From a virus, in IMG/VR virus record IMGVR_UViG_3300023181_000025, positions 124,001 to 188,000 of that record: 64,000 bases of DNA; one strand, given 5' to 3'. Below the pieces are notes generated by a model. That model was not told the DNA's origin. It was given only the letters and a program-made list of their open reading frames with translations, and made no database searches. Position 1 is the first letter of the stretch. Every line of letters starts with the position of its first letter. Below are positions 48,361-55,967 of the stretch, one piece after another. Position numbers and translations under genes: made by a program.

Positions 48361-49002
48361 ATGATCAAATTCATCCCCGGCACAATCCCCCATGATCCCG
48401 TTTTCATGATCAGCGGCGGCGTGGATAGCGTGGCGGCGGCCCACTGGCTAGCCACCAAGGCGCGCAAAAAGATTTCGGCTATCCACTTCAACCATAACGT
48501 CCAACCCGCGAACGAAGCAATGCAGACGGCGGTGTGCGAGCTTTGCGCGTCTCTTGACATTCCCCTTATGATCGTGAAGAATACGACAGCTTGCAAACTG
48601 AATGAGGCCAGTCTTAGGCATTGGAGACTAACAGTTTTGAAAGGCATTAAGGGAAACTTTCTAAGTGCTCATCATGTAGGGGATGCAATTGAAAATTATT
48701 TAAACAACTGTTTGAAAGGCTGTCCAGAATATAAGCCAATTAAAGAAAAAACTGAATTCGATGGTTTTACAATTTCCCACCCATTCCTTACCACTCGCAA
48801 GAGCGATTTCGAAAAATACGCAAGACAAAACAATCTAGACCAATTCATCTGCCCCGACCCCACTAACGCCGATACTTCCTTTAATCGAAACTGGATTAGA
48901 AAACTAATTAGCGAATCGGAAGATCGCGGCAAAGGGTTGGAAAAAGTAGTCTTAAAGAAATTTTACAAAAAGAGAATTGACATTGGCGGGGGATTTGAAT
49001 AG
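48361..49002 (+). CDS. tilS: TilS-like tRNA(Ile)-lysidine synthase
   Basis: A 213-residue PP-loop ATPase. The PP-loop is SGGVDS at 18-23; IHFNHNVQ, LSAHHVGDAIENYL and the late CPDPTNADTSFNRNWIR follow the TilS order (DPSN-x(3)-RNxIR). TilS adds lysine to C34 of tRNA-Ile(CAU) so that it reads AUA. This protein matches the N-terminal catalytic domain only, so it is shorter than most bacterial TilS. The CAU tRNA nearby makes this the likely substrate. The first 250 bases are clearly richer in G and C than the surroundings, suggesting recent transfer. Confidence 0.8.
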   Translation: MIKFIPGTIPHDPVFMISGGVDSVAAAHWLATKARKKISAIHFNHNVQPANEAMQTAVCELCASLDIPLMIVKNTTACKLNEASLRHWRLTVLKGIKGNFLSAHHVGDAIENYLNNCLKGCPEYKPIKEKTEFDGFTISHPFLTTRKSDFEKYARQNNLDQFICPDPTNADTSFNRNWIRKLISESEDRGKGLEKVVLKKFYKKRIDIGGGFE

Positions 49003-49005
49003 AAC
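48977..49005 (+). promoter_or_regulatory. Sigma70-like promoter
   Basis: TTGACA at 48977-48982 within the end of the TilS-like gene, 17 nt spacer, TAGAAC at 49000-49005, 10 bases before the ATG at 49016. Confidence 0.5.
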
Positions 49006-49015
49006 TAATCACCTT

Positions 49016-49339
49016 ATGACAACGACAGAACAAAAACTATTTGACGCTCTTTACCGAATCTGCAAAAATGCCCATAGAAAGGAAAGGCATGGGTTTACTG
49101 ATGATATCGTTGCTCCCCTATTCCTCAATGAGGCCCGCGCACTGCTAGAAGAAATTGAAGCCTCAAATCAAAGATTTCGCTGTGGCATGAATCCGGGAGA
49201 AACGTGCTGCATTGTTTCTCAGCATCCGGGGTTGTCCCCGATTTTTGACTACGAAAATGGTGTGGGGATTTTCTATTGTTTCGCTCTAAGCCCCACAGAA
49301 GCCAAAGAAATTGCTAAAAAACTAAACAAATCGGAATAA
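49016..49339 (+). CDS. Hypothetical protein
   Basis: A 107-residue protein; the middle has a CGMNPGETCCIVSQHPG segment with three cysteines, and the ends are helical. The start is the ATG at 49016. Unrecognised. Confidence 0.6.
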   Translation: MTTTEQKLFDALYRICKNAHRKERHGFTDDIVAPLFLNEARALLEEIEASNQRFRCGMNPGETCCIVSQHPGLSPIFDYENGVGIFYCFALSPTEAKEIAKKLNKSE

Positions 49340-49343
49340 AATT

Positions 49344-49607
49344 ATGGAATTTTTTATAAAAAATAATGACGAAATCACCTTGCCCGGCTGGATAGGTGGA
49401 TCAAGTCTTACCCTTCAAGAAATTGGAGCGATTGTATGTTTGGCTTGTTTAGAAACCGATGGAGATAGCGAAGCATTGGGGGCAAGATTTTCTTCTGAAG
49501 AATTTTCTCTTTGCGCCAAACCTTTAATTGAAAGAGGAATCGTGAAAGTATCTTTTAACAAAGAGAAATCACGAATGAAGATGGATATTGATCTTGATGA
49601 AATATGA
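49344..49607 (+). CDS. Hypothetical protein, possible winged helix
   Basis: An 87-residue protein. The segment SLTLQEIGAIVCLACLE followed by a second helix and a VKVSFNKEKSRMKM wing is compatible with a small winged-helix DNA-binding domain. No family is recognised with confidence. Confidence 0.55.
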   Translation: MEFFIKNNDEITLPGWIGGSSLTLQEIGAIVCLACLETDGDSEALGARFSSEEFSLCAKPLIERGIVKVSFNKEKSRMKMDIDLDEI

Positions 49608-49652
49608 AAAAAACGAAGTAAATAATCTAAGAATATATAACGACTAAATAAT

Positions 49653-49976
49653 ATGGGCGACAGAGGAAATATTGTAATTGAAGCCGATGGGCAGACGTTC
49701 CCACATGAGGTGTATCTTTATACCCATTGGGACGGATCAAACGTAAAAAAGACGCTAAAAAAAGCCCTTGTTAAAGGGAGGGATCGCTGGGATGACCCTC
49801 AGTATTTGGCTCGGGTTATTTTTCAAACCCTGATTGATGGAGATCAAGACGTTACGGGTTACGGCCTTTCCACTAAAATGGGAGATGGTGGGACAGAGAT
49901 TTACGTAAATCTTGAGCAACAAAAGGTTAAATTTAAACAAAAAGAATGGTCTTTTGAAAATTTCGTCAAGGAATGA
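49653..49976 (+). CDS. Conserved phage protein (YLYTHWDGS)
   Basis: A 107-residue protein with MGDRGNIVIE at the start, VYLYTHWDGS near 21 and DRWDDPQYLARVIF near 44. These mark a widespread phage and bacterial family of unknown function. It has a beta-rich fold. The stop codon abuts the next promoter. Confidence 0.8.
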   Translation: MGDRGNIVIEADGQTFPHEVYLYTHWDGSNVKKTLKKALVKGRDRWDDPQYLARVIFQTLIDGDQDVTGYGLSTKMGDGGTEIYVNLEQQKVKFKQKEWSFENFVKE

Positions 49977-50006
49977 TTGACTTTTTCTATAATTTACCCA
50001 TATTTA
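49977..50006 (+). promoter_or_regulatory. Sigma70-like promoter
   Basis: TTGACT at 49977-49982 immediately after a stop codon, 18 nt spacer, TATTTA at 50001-50006, 4 bases before the ATG. The spacing is longer than usual. Confidence 0.4.
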
Positions 50007-50010
50007 TAAC

Positions 50011-50235
50011 ATGAAATACCAAGTTTTTGAAAACGATATCGCCTGTTCTGAAATTGCCAAAAGCCTGCGAGATCCCGCATGGCAAAAGGATACATTTGAT
50101 AATTTCGCGGATGCTGTAGAATTTGCAGAACAATGGCTTGGCTTCTATGGCTTGGGGCATGAAAAATATTACCCTAATCAAAAAATAAATTATTATCCCG
50201 AAGATGGGTGCACAATTGAAGTCCGCGAAATTTAA
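50011..50235 (+). CDS. Hypothetical protein
   Basis: A 74-residue alpha/beta protein (NFADAVEFAEQWLGFYGLG), unrecognised. It has its own promoter. Confidence 0.55.
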   Translation: MKYQVFENDIACSEIAKSLRDPAWQKDTFDNFADAVEFAEQWLGFYGLGHEKYYPNQKINYYPEDGCTIEVREI

Positions 50236-50246
50236 ACTTTAATAAT

Positions 50247-50456
50247 ATGACTTTTCTAATTGCAGCTTTTATTTATTTAATCTGTTGGGCGGCGGCCTCA
50301 TTTCTTGTTTATATTCTTTTTACGATTGATTTTCCAGAACCCAAAGAAAAGGGAAGAAACCTAAGAACATCTATAGTCTTTGGGTTCGGCGGGCCTATAT
50401 CTTTATTGGTATCTTTACTTTTAGTATTTATTGAATGGCCCTTTAAAAAGAATTAA
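50247..50456 (+). CDS. Two-helix membrane peptide
   Basis: A 69-residue protein with transmembrane helices at about 3-26 and 45-63 and a short basic loop (KEKGRNLR). It would be in the inner membrane. It starts after AATAATATG. Unrecognised. Confidence 0.55.
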   Translation: MTFLIAAFIYLICWAAASFLVYILFTIDFPEPKEKGRNLRTSIVFGFGGPISLLVSLLLVFIEWPFKKN

Positions 50457-50460
50457 TAAT

Positions 50461-50964
50461 ATGAAACTACAACTCATAAACAAAACTGAATTTAACAAAC
50501 TTTCCGCCGCCCAAAAGCGCGTGGCAATCGCAAAGGATGTTCTATTGCGAATTAAAAAGAAAAATATTAAGCAATACCAAGGTGATTTTTTCTTAAATAA
50601 AGAAGATATATTTGAAGAACTTGACGAAAAAGATTCTATTCAAGACGCAATCAACAGTTCGCAATGCGAAGTATGCGCAAAAGGAGCACTCGTTTGCTCA
50701 TGGGTAGGAAATTTTAACAAAGTAAAAAAGGAAGATATCGAATCATTTGAGGTCAATTTGGTTTTTGAAGACGCGGCCCCTAAAGGATTGGTTAAACTTT
50801 TCGGGCGTGACATGCTTGATTCTATTGAATATAATTTTGAGGGCGAAGATTATGCTTGGACTTCCCATAACGCTCTCAGAAAAGGTTACAATAAAAAATA
50901 TAATAATAATTTGCGCGCTATTATGCAAAACATCATCGAAAACGAAGGCAAATTCATTCCTTAA
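50461..50964 (+). CDS. Family C paralogue (AQKRVxIAKDVLL)
   Basis: A 167-residue protein, paralogous to the gene at 55452. Shared blocks are AAQKRVAIAKDVLLRIKKK, QCEVCAKGALVCSWVGNFN with three cysteines, and KLFGRDMLDSIE. The pattern CEVC...C could bind a metal. It is soluble and of unknown function. The start is at the ATG at 50461. Confidence 0.7.
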   Translation: MKLQLINKTEFNKLSAAQKRVAIAKDVLLRIKKKNIKQYQGDFFLNKEDIFEELDEKDSIQDAINSSQCEVCAKGALVCSWVGNFNKVKKEDIESFEVNLVFEDAAPKGLVKLFGRDMLDSIEYNFEGEDYAWTSHNALRKGYNKKYNNNLRAIMQNIIENEGKFIP

Positions 50965-50974
50965 TATCAATAAT

Positions 50975-51403
50975 ATGACAAAAGAAGTATTTTTGTTGGT
51001 GGGAATAAGCTATCTACACGTAGAGGGCCGCAAAATGCGTCATCGTCTTGACGAGCTTTACAGAACCGATAAAGAGAAAGCAATTGCTTTAAATAAAGAA
51101 TACCGCGCCTCTAAAGAATTTGTTTCTCATATCGGGAGTTCTACTGTTTTAAAAGGAATATTTGAAACACAAAAAGAAGCGATTGATTTTCTTCAAGAAA
51201 ACCAGAACCATATCCATGAAGGCGCGTATTATACTTATTTTGTAATTGAAAAAAGATATTTTGGATATGAAGGATATTCTTTTTTTGAGGTAGATCCAGA
51301 GCTTTGGTTTGAGGGTCAAAGCTGCGGTTCAGATTGGCATGACTATAAATATGTCCAATGTGAGAAGCCCGAATTTTATAAAGGAATAATTGGATTTGCG
51401 TGA
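50975..51403 (+). CDS. Hypothetical protein
   Basis: A 142-residue aromatic-rich protein (LLVGISYLHVEGRKMRHRL, then AYYTYFVIEKRYF). Unrecognised. The start is the ATG at 50975, not an upstream frame running through the previous gene. Confidence 0.6.
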   Translation: MTKEVFLLVGISYLHVEGRKMRHRLDELYRTDKEKAIALNKEYRASKEFVSHIGSSTVLKGIFETQKEAIDFLQENQNHIHEGAYYTYFVIEKRYFGYEGYSFFEVDPELWFEGQSCGSDWHDYKYVQCEKPEFYKGIIGFA

Positions 51404-51420
51404 AACATAAATATTAATAT

Positions 51421-51699
51421 ATGATTACGATAACTCGACAAGAATTAATTGATTTCATCAAACGCCAACCTGATGAAAAAGAATTTTGGATGGACCAATC
51501 GACAAACCAATCTTCTTGCGGTTGTCTCATGGTTCAATACGGGAGAGAACAAAACTGGGACTTCGAGGGCTGCGGGTTTACTTCATGGTGGAGTGAAGCT
51601 GATGAGCTAATAGCACAAATTCCTTTTAATATTTTTTCTTTAGCTCCAAATGTAACTAAAAACACTTATGGAGAAACAAAAAAGTTTCTTGGGCTATAA
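51421..51699 (+). CDS. Family B paralogue (CGCLMVQYGRE)
   Basis: A 92-residue Family B member: TRQELIDFIKRQPDEK at the start, CGCLMVQYGREQ near 37 and FEGCGFTSWWS near 52. The closing TYGETKKFL helix is shared with the copies at 54675 and 55968. Function is unknown. Confidence 0.7.
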   Translation: MITITRQELIDFIKRQPDEKEFWMDQSTNQSSCGCLMVQYGREQNWDFEGCGFTSWWSEADELIAQIPFNIFSLAPNVTKNTYGETKKFLGL

Positions 51700-51710
51700 A
51701 TATTAATAAT

Positions 51711-51959
51711 ATGTCCAATCAACCAATTTCCGCAAACCCTTATGAAGTCACAGACGAACAACTGGCGATTGATTATGTTTTTCGTGCCGCGCATGGAGCG
51801 CAACGAAATCCTCATGTCGCTGCAATTGTTTTGCAAAAGTATGTAATGGATTTGGAGGCTAGGGGCTGGAAATGGCAACCAGAAGAATTTCCTAGTGTGG
51901 TGAAAGAAAATATTATGCTCAATCAAGAACGGGAGATTATTGATTTGACAATAACCTGA
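51711..51959 (+). CDS. Hypothetical protein
   Basis: An 82-residue protein with a helical core (DEQLAIDYVFRAAHGAQRN, then IVLQKYVMDLEARGW). Unrecognised. The start follows AATAATATG. Its last codons contain the -35 of the next promoter. Confidence 0.55.
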   Translation: MSNQPISANPYEVTDEQLAIDYVFRAAHGAQRNPHVAAIVLQKYVMDLEARGWKWQPEEFPSVVKENIMLNQEREIIDLTIT

Positions 51960-51972
51960 ATTCCTCCATTCT
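51945..51972 (+). promoter_or_regulatory. Sigma70-like promoter
   Basis: TTGACA at 51945-51950 within the end of the previous gene, 16 nt spacer, CATTCT at 51967-51972, 6 bases before the ATG at 51979. The -10 lacks the usual first T. Confidence 0.45.
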
Positions 51973-51978
51973 AAGCGC

Positions 51979-52443
51979 ATGACCAACAGCAACTCACCAG
52001 TCTATGGCGATCTTCTTAAAGACGTTTACATCCCTGATATTTGCGAGCGCGTAATGTATAAATGGGCGGGTAAAGAAAAGGCTGAACCGCACCGCGTTGA
52101 GGGTTGGTATAAAGCAATTCCAGAGCGCGAAAAGCCTGCGGAAGATGCTGATTTCATGGAGAGGATCGGCTGGGATTTGGGGAAAGAGGATCGTGAGCGT
52201 CGTGCAGAGCGTGGTGATGTTCGTGTTATTGCTTGTTCTCGTGAGGAAGCAACTCATGTTTCGATCTACGCTGTGGCGGGTGCGCTTGTTCGTATCGACA
52301 GGGTGGAGCCAACGAAAAAGCATGTTGAATGGAGTGCGGAACTGATTGAAGAAACGCGCAAAACTTGGCTTAACTTTTATTGCCGCGATGCAATGTATTT
52401 TGGTGCTGAGACTGAAAAATTAGTTTCCACACATAGATTCTAA
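51979..52443 (+). CDS. Hypothetical protein
   Basis: A 154-residue charged protein (REKPAEDADFMERIGWDL), unrecognised. Its base composition is slightly richer in G and C than the surroundings. Confidence 0.6.
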   Translation: MTNSNSPVYGDLLKDVYIPDICERVMYKWAGKEKAEPHRVEGWYKAIPEREKPAEDADFMERIGWDLGKEDRERRAERGDVRVIACSREEATHVSIYAVAGALVRIDRVEPTKKHVEWSAELIEETRKTWLNFYCRDAMYFGAETEKLVSTHRF

Positions 52444-52447
52444 CCAC

Positions 52448-52933
52448 ATGGTTACTCCTTCCACGCACTACGTTAAGTTCACTGGTAAATTCCGCGACCT
52501 TAAGGGTCAAGGATACCGATTCTGGAAGGCTTTTGGGCGTAATTACAGAGTTTATAGCAAAACTTTAAACGCTCGTAATCTCACTATATGGCAACATCAT
52601 GGAGGCTATTTTGAGGTTGCTGATTTGTATGAGCTTTCTGTGATGCTTGTTGAGTTGATTCGGGGAGGGTTCCAAGGGGTTACGCCAAACATCGGCATAT
52701 TTTCAGGGCAACAGCGTTATACTATGGTGTTTGATCGACAAGAAAACAAATTTGTTGATGCTATTGGTCCGAATACAGCAAGGTATGCATTAAAAAATAA
52801 CGATGACGCTGGGTTTGATGCGTGGTATGAGCGTTATCGGGAATATTGCCTCTGTAAGGATACGATTGAGGAAATCCAGCACCTACTATCTTCGGGGCAA
52901 ATCGAGATAGCTCTTGACAATCGGAAGAAATAA
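52448..52933 (+). CDS. Hypothetical protein
   Basis: A 161-residue protein, unrecognised, with an aromatic middle (IWQHHGGYFEVADLYEL). The end of the gene (NRKK) shares 19 identical bases with the end of the gene at 53210, because both contain the same promoter element. Confidence 0.6.
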   Translation: MVTPSTHYVKFTGKFRDLKGQGYRFWKAFGRNYRVYSKTLNARNLTIWQHHGGYFEVADLYELSVMLVELIRGGFQGVTPNIGIFSGQQRYTMVFDRQENKFVDAIGPNTARYALKNNDDAGFDAWYERYREYCLCKDTIEEIQHLLSSGQIEIALDNRKK

Positions 52934-52941
52934 TCCATAGT
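52914..52941 (+). promoter_or_regulatory. Sigma70-like promoter (duplicated element A)
   Basis: TTGACA at 52914-52919, 16 nt spacer, CATAGT at 52936-52941, 6 bases before the ATG at 52948. The first 19 bases are identical to those at 53439. Confidence 0.5.
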
Positions 52942-52947
52942 TGATCC

Positions 52948-53208
52948 ATGAAGGAATTTAATCTCGCCCAACTTAGATATGCTGAGGAAGTATGTTTTAA
53001 GGACGATTTCATTAAGCTATTCAACAAATACGCTTTGAATTCGTTAGAAGAGAACTTGGGACTATATCACTGGTATTATATTTGCAGCGATTATCAAGGC
53101 AAAGTATTGAATTGGATTTTCCACTGGTCCCGCGCTGACATGAAAAATGCGATGGGTGGGATCATCGAAGGAATGCTCACCGATCTAATTGGAGATTACA
53201 AAGGATAA
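52948..53208 (+). CDS. Hypothetical protein
   Basis: An 86-residue helical, aromatic protein (LYHWYYICSDYQGKVLNWI), unrecognised. It lies 1 base before the membrane-protein gene. Confidence 0.55.
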   Translation: MKEFNLAQLRYAEEVCFKDDFIKLFNKYALNSLEENLGLYHWYYICSDYQGKVLNWIFHWSRADMKNAMGGIIEGMLTDLIGDYKG

Positions 53209-53209
53209 A

Positions 53210-53458
53210 ATGAAAAGTTTAATCTTAGGGTTTATTTTGGGGTTCATGATGGTTTTTGGCGTGTGGTGGCTCAAAACTCCGAATCCCCCATTGGTTTGCT
53301 TTCTTCTGGCGGTAGCCTCTATCATTTACCCTCTCAAGGTAAAGATAGATGAGTTAAGCACCAAAATTTATGAATTCGACAAAGATTGCGGCGGAATTCT
53401 TGTAGATTTCCTGAAATGTGTTGAGGGTAAAAAGGATGTTGACAATCGGAAGAAATAG
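53210..53458 (+). CDS. Small membrane protein
   Basis: An 82-residue protein with two hydrophobic segments at about 3-19 and 27-43, then an acidic cytoplasmic tail with a cysteine (DKDCGGILVDFLKC). It starts after a GGATAAAATG context. The gene end overlaps a promoter copy. Confidence 0.55.
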   Translation: MKSLILGFILGFMMVFGVWWLKTPNPPLVCFLLAVASIIYPLKVKIDELSTKIYEFDKDCGGILVDFLKCVEGKKDVDNRKK

Positions 53459-53466
53459 TTCATTCT
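53439..53466 (+). promoter_or_regulatory. Sigma70-like promoter (duplicated element B)
   Basis: TTGACA at 53439-53444, 16 nt spacer, CATTCT at 53461-53466, 6 bases before the ATG at 53473. It shares a 19-base identical start with the promoter at 52914. Confidence 0.5.
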
Positions 53467-53472
53467 ACTCAC

Positions 53473-53700
53473 ATGGACCGCGAAGCATTAGAAGCTGAAT
53501 TGAATAGTCTTTACGAACAAATTGGTTCGGTGGGGGCGATTAGCGAAATTCCTGAATCTGTGTTCGAGCGAGTATGGGAAATCGAAAGGATTCTTACCCC
53601 GTCTTCGTTGGAATTGGAAGAGGATTATCGTTGCGGCTGCGAATCTGTGTGGTGCATGGAGTGTGCCTGCGAACGTGGTGGATGCCCCGAAGATATTTAA
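53473..53700 (+). CDS. Cys-rich small protein
   Basis: A 75-residue protein: a helical, acidic N-terminal two thirds, then a cysteine cluster (CGCESVWCMECACERGGC) with six cysteines. It is probably metal-binding. Unrecognised. Confidence 0.55.
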   Translation: MDREALEAELNSLYEQIGSVGAISEIPESVFERVWEIERILTPSSLELEEDYRCGCESVWCMECACERGGCPEDI

Positions 53701-53701
53701 T

Positions 53702-53992
53702 ATGAAAGGCTTAAAAGTTACTACTATTCCAGAACAACGGGTAGAAACTTTCAATGATGGAGAATCATTGGGGTTTTTAAATCAGTTTGAAATAAATCGT
53801 CTTCGTATTGAAGTAAAGGATTTCTATAAGGGAAAACCCTCTACCGCTGACACTGGCCTTGAATTGCTGTTTGACGGTCAGACGATCAGAATTGACTCTA
53901 ACGGTAATTTGGAATCTTGGCCGCGTGGTCTATTTGATATGTTGGATAACCAATTGATGGTTTTGATTGATTGGCCCCAAGAAAATAGTTGA
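53702..53992 (+). CDS. Hypothetical protein
   Basis: A 96-residue protein with a strand-turn-strand segment (LLFDGQTIRIDSNGNLESW). Unrecognised. It starts one base after the previous stop. A longer frame upstream is a shadow. Its TGA stop lies inside the next promoter. Confidence 0.6.
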   Translation: MKGLKVTTIPEQRVETFNDGESLGFLNQFEINRLRIEVKDFYKGKPSTADTGLELLFDGQTIRIDSNGNLESWPRGLFDMLDNQLMVLIDWPQENS

Positions 53993-54016
53993 CAAATAAG
54001 TCCTCTCAAGTAGAGT
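53989..54016 (+). promoter_or_regulatory. Sigma70-like promoter overlapping a stop codon
   Basis: TTGACA at 53989-53994 contains the TGA stop; 16 nt spacer, TAGAGT at 54011-54016, 6 bases before the ATG at 54023. Confidence 0.6.
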
Positions 54017-54022
54017 AACTAC

Positions 54023-54352
54023 ATGAAGCGATACGAAGTCAACCTTTGTAATTCTGAAACCTTTCAAGGTATGATCGAAGCTCCCGATGGCGATTGGGTT
54101 GCTTATGACGAGCTTGGTGTGGTCTCGATGGACAAAGATAAGTTTTATAAAATTGCTAAGTCAATGGAGCCAGAAAAGAATTGTCGCTTATCTGGTGATG
54201 GAAAGCCTTTGTCAAAAGACAAACAAAGATGGCTGAATATTATGGTGGGGGAGATTCGCGCATTGCGCGAACTTTACGGCCAAGAAAACCCTTTAATAAA
54301 AGAAATCTGCACAAATCTACTCGTCGAGGCCATTCTTCTTGACGGCGAGTAA
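54023..54352 (+). CDS. Hypothetical protein
   Basis: A 109-residue protein with a short N-terminal strand region (GMIEAPDGDWVAYDEL) and a helical C-terminus. Unrecognised. It carries the next promoter in its end. Confidence 0.55.
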   Translation: MKRYEVNLCNSETFQGMIEAPDGDWVAYDELGVVSMDKDKFYKIAKSMEPEKNCRLSGDGKPLSKDKQRWLNIMVGEIRALRELYGQENPLIKEICTNLLVEAILLDGE

Positions 54353-54366
54353 AATTCAATTAATTT
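54339..54366 (+). promoter_or_regulatory. Sigma70-like promoter
   Basis: TTGACG at 54339-54344, 16 nt spacer, TAATTT at 54361-54366, 7 bases before the ATG at 54374. The -35 is inside the previous gene. Confidence 0.5.
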
Positions 54367-54373
54367 ACCCCAC

Positions 54374-54619
54374 ATGACCGAGAATCAGGTTAATGTAATT
54401 CGATTTGCCGCATTATCTTTGGAACTAACGCTTTGCGATTCATTGAAAAATGATTTCGAAGAGGATCGCATACAAAAAGAAAATGTTTTGCAGGGTTTAT
54501 TTTGTAACGCTGATTTGTTAGGTTTAGATTCTGGTGAAATTATTAAAGAATTCGAACGCCAAATGAGCGTTGTTTCGTGGCTTAGACCATCAATGATGGA
54601 GAGCCCTTGGGGTTTTTAA
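54374..54619 (+). CDS. Hypothetical helical protein
   Basis: An 81-residue helical protein (NVIRFAALSLELTLCDSLK), unrecognised. Confidence 0.55.
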   Translation: MTENQVNVIRFAALSLELTLCDSLKNDFEEDRIQKENVLQGLFCNADLLGLDSGEIIKEFERQMSVVSWLRPSMMESPWGF

Positions 54620-54639
54620 AGCTTTTTTGCAGAAAAAAG

Positions 54640-54668
54640 TTGACAAATTAATTTACAACGAATAGATT
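54640..54668 (+). promoter_or_regulatory. Sigma70-like promoter
   Basis: TTGACA at 54640-54645, 17 nt spacer, TAGATT at 54663-54668, 6 bases before the ATG at 54675. It is fully intergenic. Confidence 0.6.
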
Positions 54669-54674
54669 ATCCCC

Positions 54675-54977
54675 ATGACCACAGTTACCAGACAACAAAT
54701 CATTGATTTCGTCCGCGCCCAACCCAATGATCGTCCCGTTAATATGGATGAAAACTCAAACAATGAAACAGGTTGCGGCTGCGTGATGATTCATTACGGC
54801 AGGGAGATTTTGAAACTATCTCAGAATGATTTTGAGGGTTGCGGCTGCACCGTTTGGGAGGGGTTTAATGGAGATATTCTTGCCAAAATTGAAAACAGAG
54901 AAAGGATCGAAAAGATCCTTTCGGTCAAGCTTTATTTCCGGGGAACGTATGGAGATATTAAAACAAAGCTTTCATAA
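54675..54977 (+). CDS. Family B paralogue (CGCVMIHYGRE)
   Basis: A 100-residue Family B member: TRQQIIDFVRAQPNDRPVNM, CGCVMIHYGREI near 36 and FEGCGCTVWEG near 55. The closing TYGDIKTKL helix is as in the copies at 51421 and 55968. Confidence 0.7.
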   Translation: MTTVTRQQIIDFVRAQPNDRPVNMDENSNNETGCGCVMIHYGREILKLSQNDFEGCGCTVWEGFNGDILAKIENRERIEKILSVKLYFRGTYGDIKTKLS

Positions 54978-55006
54978 TATATTACCTTACCTAAAATCTC
55001 CTAAAC

Positions 55007-55219
55007 ATGGATATTTACTGCTGTTTTAAACCCACTAAAAGGAATGAGAAGTGTCCACAAGATGTAAATCCCGCTTCGCGGCGAATCCTTTATTTTGTGC
55101 GCGAAGACCCCGCTGGGGGTTTCACATTGGAGCGGGTTAAAACTGGCGCAATTGAACATGTTGACGATATTTCCCACTTGAAGAAAATGCCCAAAGACTT
55201 TATTTTACCCCTCAAATAA
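55007..55219 (+). CDS. Hypothetical protein
   Basis: A 70-residue strand-rich protein (ILYFVREDPAGGFTLERV). The layout vaguely recalls the TSxV modules at 20961 and 21607. It starts after AAACATG. Function is unknown. Confidence 0.5.
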   Translation: MDIYCCFKPTKRNEKCPQDVNPASRRILYFVREDPAGGFTLERVKTGAIEHVDDISHLKKMPKDFILPLK

Positions 55220-55234
55220 GATATATTAGTTAAT

Positions 55235-55441
55235 ATGAATAAACCATTTCTACTTATTGCGGGGCGTAATTATTACCCCTGTGGCGGCACAGAAGATTGG
55301 ATTGACCGTTTTGAAACAGAAGAACAGGCCAAAGAAGCCGTTATAATCGACAAATCAAGTAGCTGGGGCTACACCATTAATGGAAATTATTATGATTGGT
55401 TTTCAATAGTAAATCTTGACACTTGGCAAAAAGACAGTTAA
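55235..55441 (+). CDS. Conserved phage protein (YYPxGGxxDWI)
   Basis: A 68-residue protein of a common phage family: FLLIAGRNYYPCGGTEDWI then FETEEQAKEAV and a closing YDWFSIVNLDTW. Function is unknown. The end holds the next promoter. Confidence 0.75.
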   Translation: MNKPFLLIAGRNYYPCGGTEDWIDRFETEEQAKEAVIIDKSSSWGYTINGNYYDWFSIVNLDTWQKDS

Positions 55442-55444
55442 ACA
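55416..55444 (+). promoter_or_regulatory. Sigma70-like promoter
   Basis: TTGACA at 55416-55421 in the previous gene, 17 nt spacer, TAAACA at 55439-55444, 7 bases before the ATG at 55452. Confidence 0.5.
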
Positions 55445-55451
55445 TACCCCT

Positions 55452-55949
55452 ATGAAACTTATTGATAAAAAGACATTCAAATCTCTTACCGCCGCCCAAA
55501 AGCGCGTGGAAATTGCGAAAGACGTTCTGCTTCGAATTAAGAAGAAAATGGTGTCACCTACGGTGGGCCAGTTTTTTACTAATCTTGATGATGTTATAGG
55601 AGGCTTAGATTGGAAAGACTCAGTCCAAGAAGCCATCAATAATTCACAATGCGAGGTATGCGCCAAAGGGGCGCTGGTTTGTTCTTGGGTTGGAAACTTT
55701 AACAGGGTTAAGAAGAAAGATGTTGTAGGTTTCGATATAGATCTTAGATACGAAGATAGCTTTCCAAAATCTTTGGTGAAACTATTCGGACGCGATATGC
55801 TTGATTGTATTGAAAACAATTTTGAGGGAATGGATTATGGCTGGGCCTCAAAAGAGGCAAGTAAACGAGGTATCCACCCTAAATATTGCGGGAATCTCGC
55901 GGCCATTATGAAAAACATTATTAAAAATAATGGCACATTCATTCCTTAA
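55452..55949 (+). CDS. Family C paralogue (AQKRVxIAKDVLL)
   Basis: A 165-residue paralogue of the gene at 50461 with high identity in AAQKRVEIAKDVLLRIKKK, QCEVCAKGALVCSWVGNFN and KLFGRDMLDCIE. The C-termini both end in FIP. A Family B gene follows each copy within about 500 bases, so the two regions look like duplicated segments. Confidence 0.7.
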   Translation: MKLIDKKTFKSLTAAQKRVEIAKDVLLRIKKKMVSPTVGQFFTNLDDVIGGLDWKDSVQEAINNSQCEVCAKGALVCSWVGNFNRVKKKDVVGFDIDLRYEDSFPKSLVKLFGRDMLDCIENNFEGMDYGWASKEASKRGIHPKYCGNLAAIMKNIIKNNGTFIP

Positions 55950-55967
55950 CAATTTTAAATATTCGAT

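Noticed and set aside
49977-49993. TATAAT at 49988 as the -10 of the promoter before 50011
   Set aside because: It would leave a spacer of only 5 nt from TTGACT; the TATTTA further down is more plausible.
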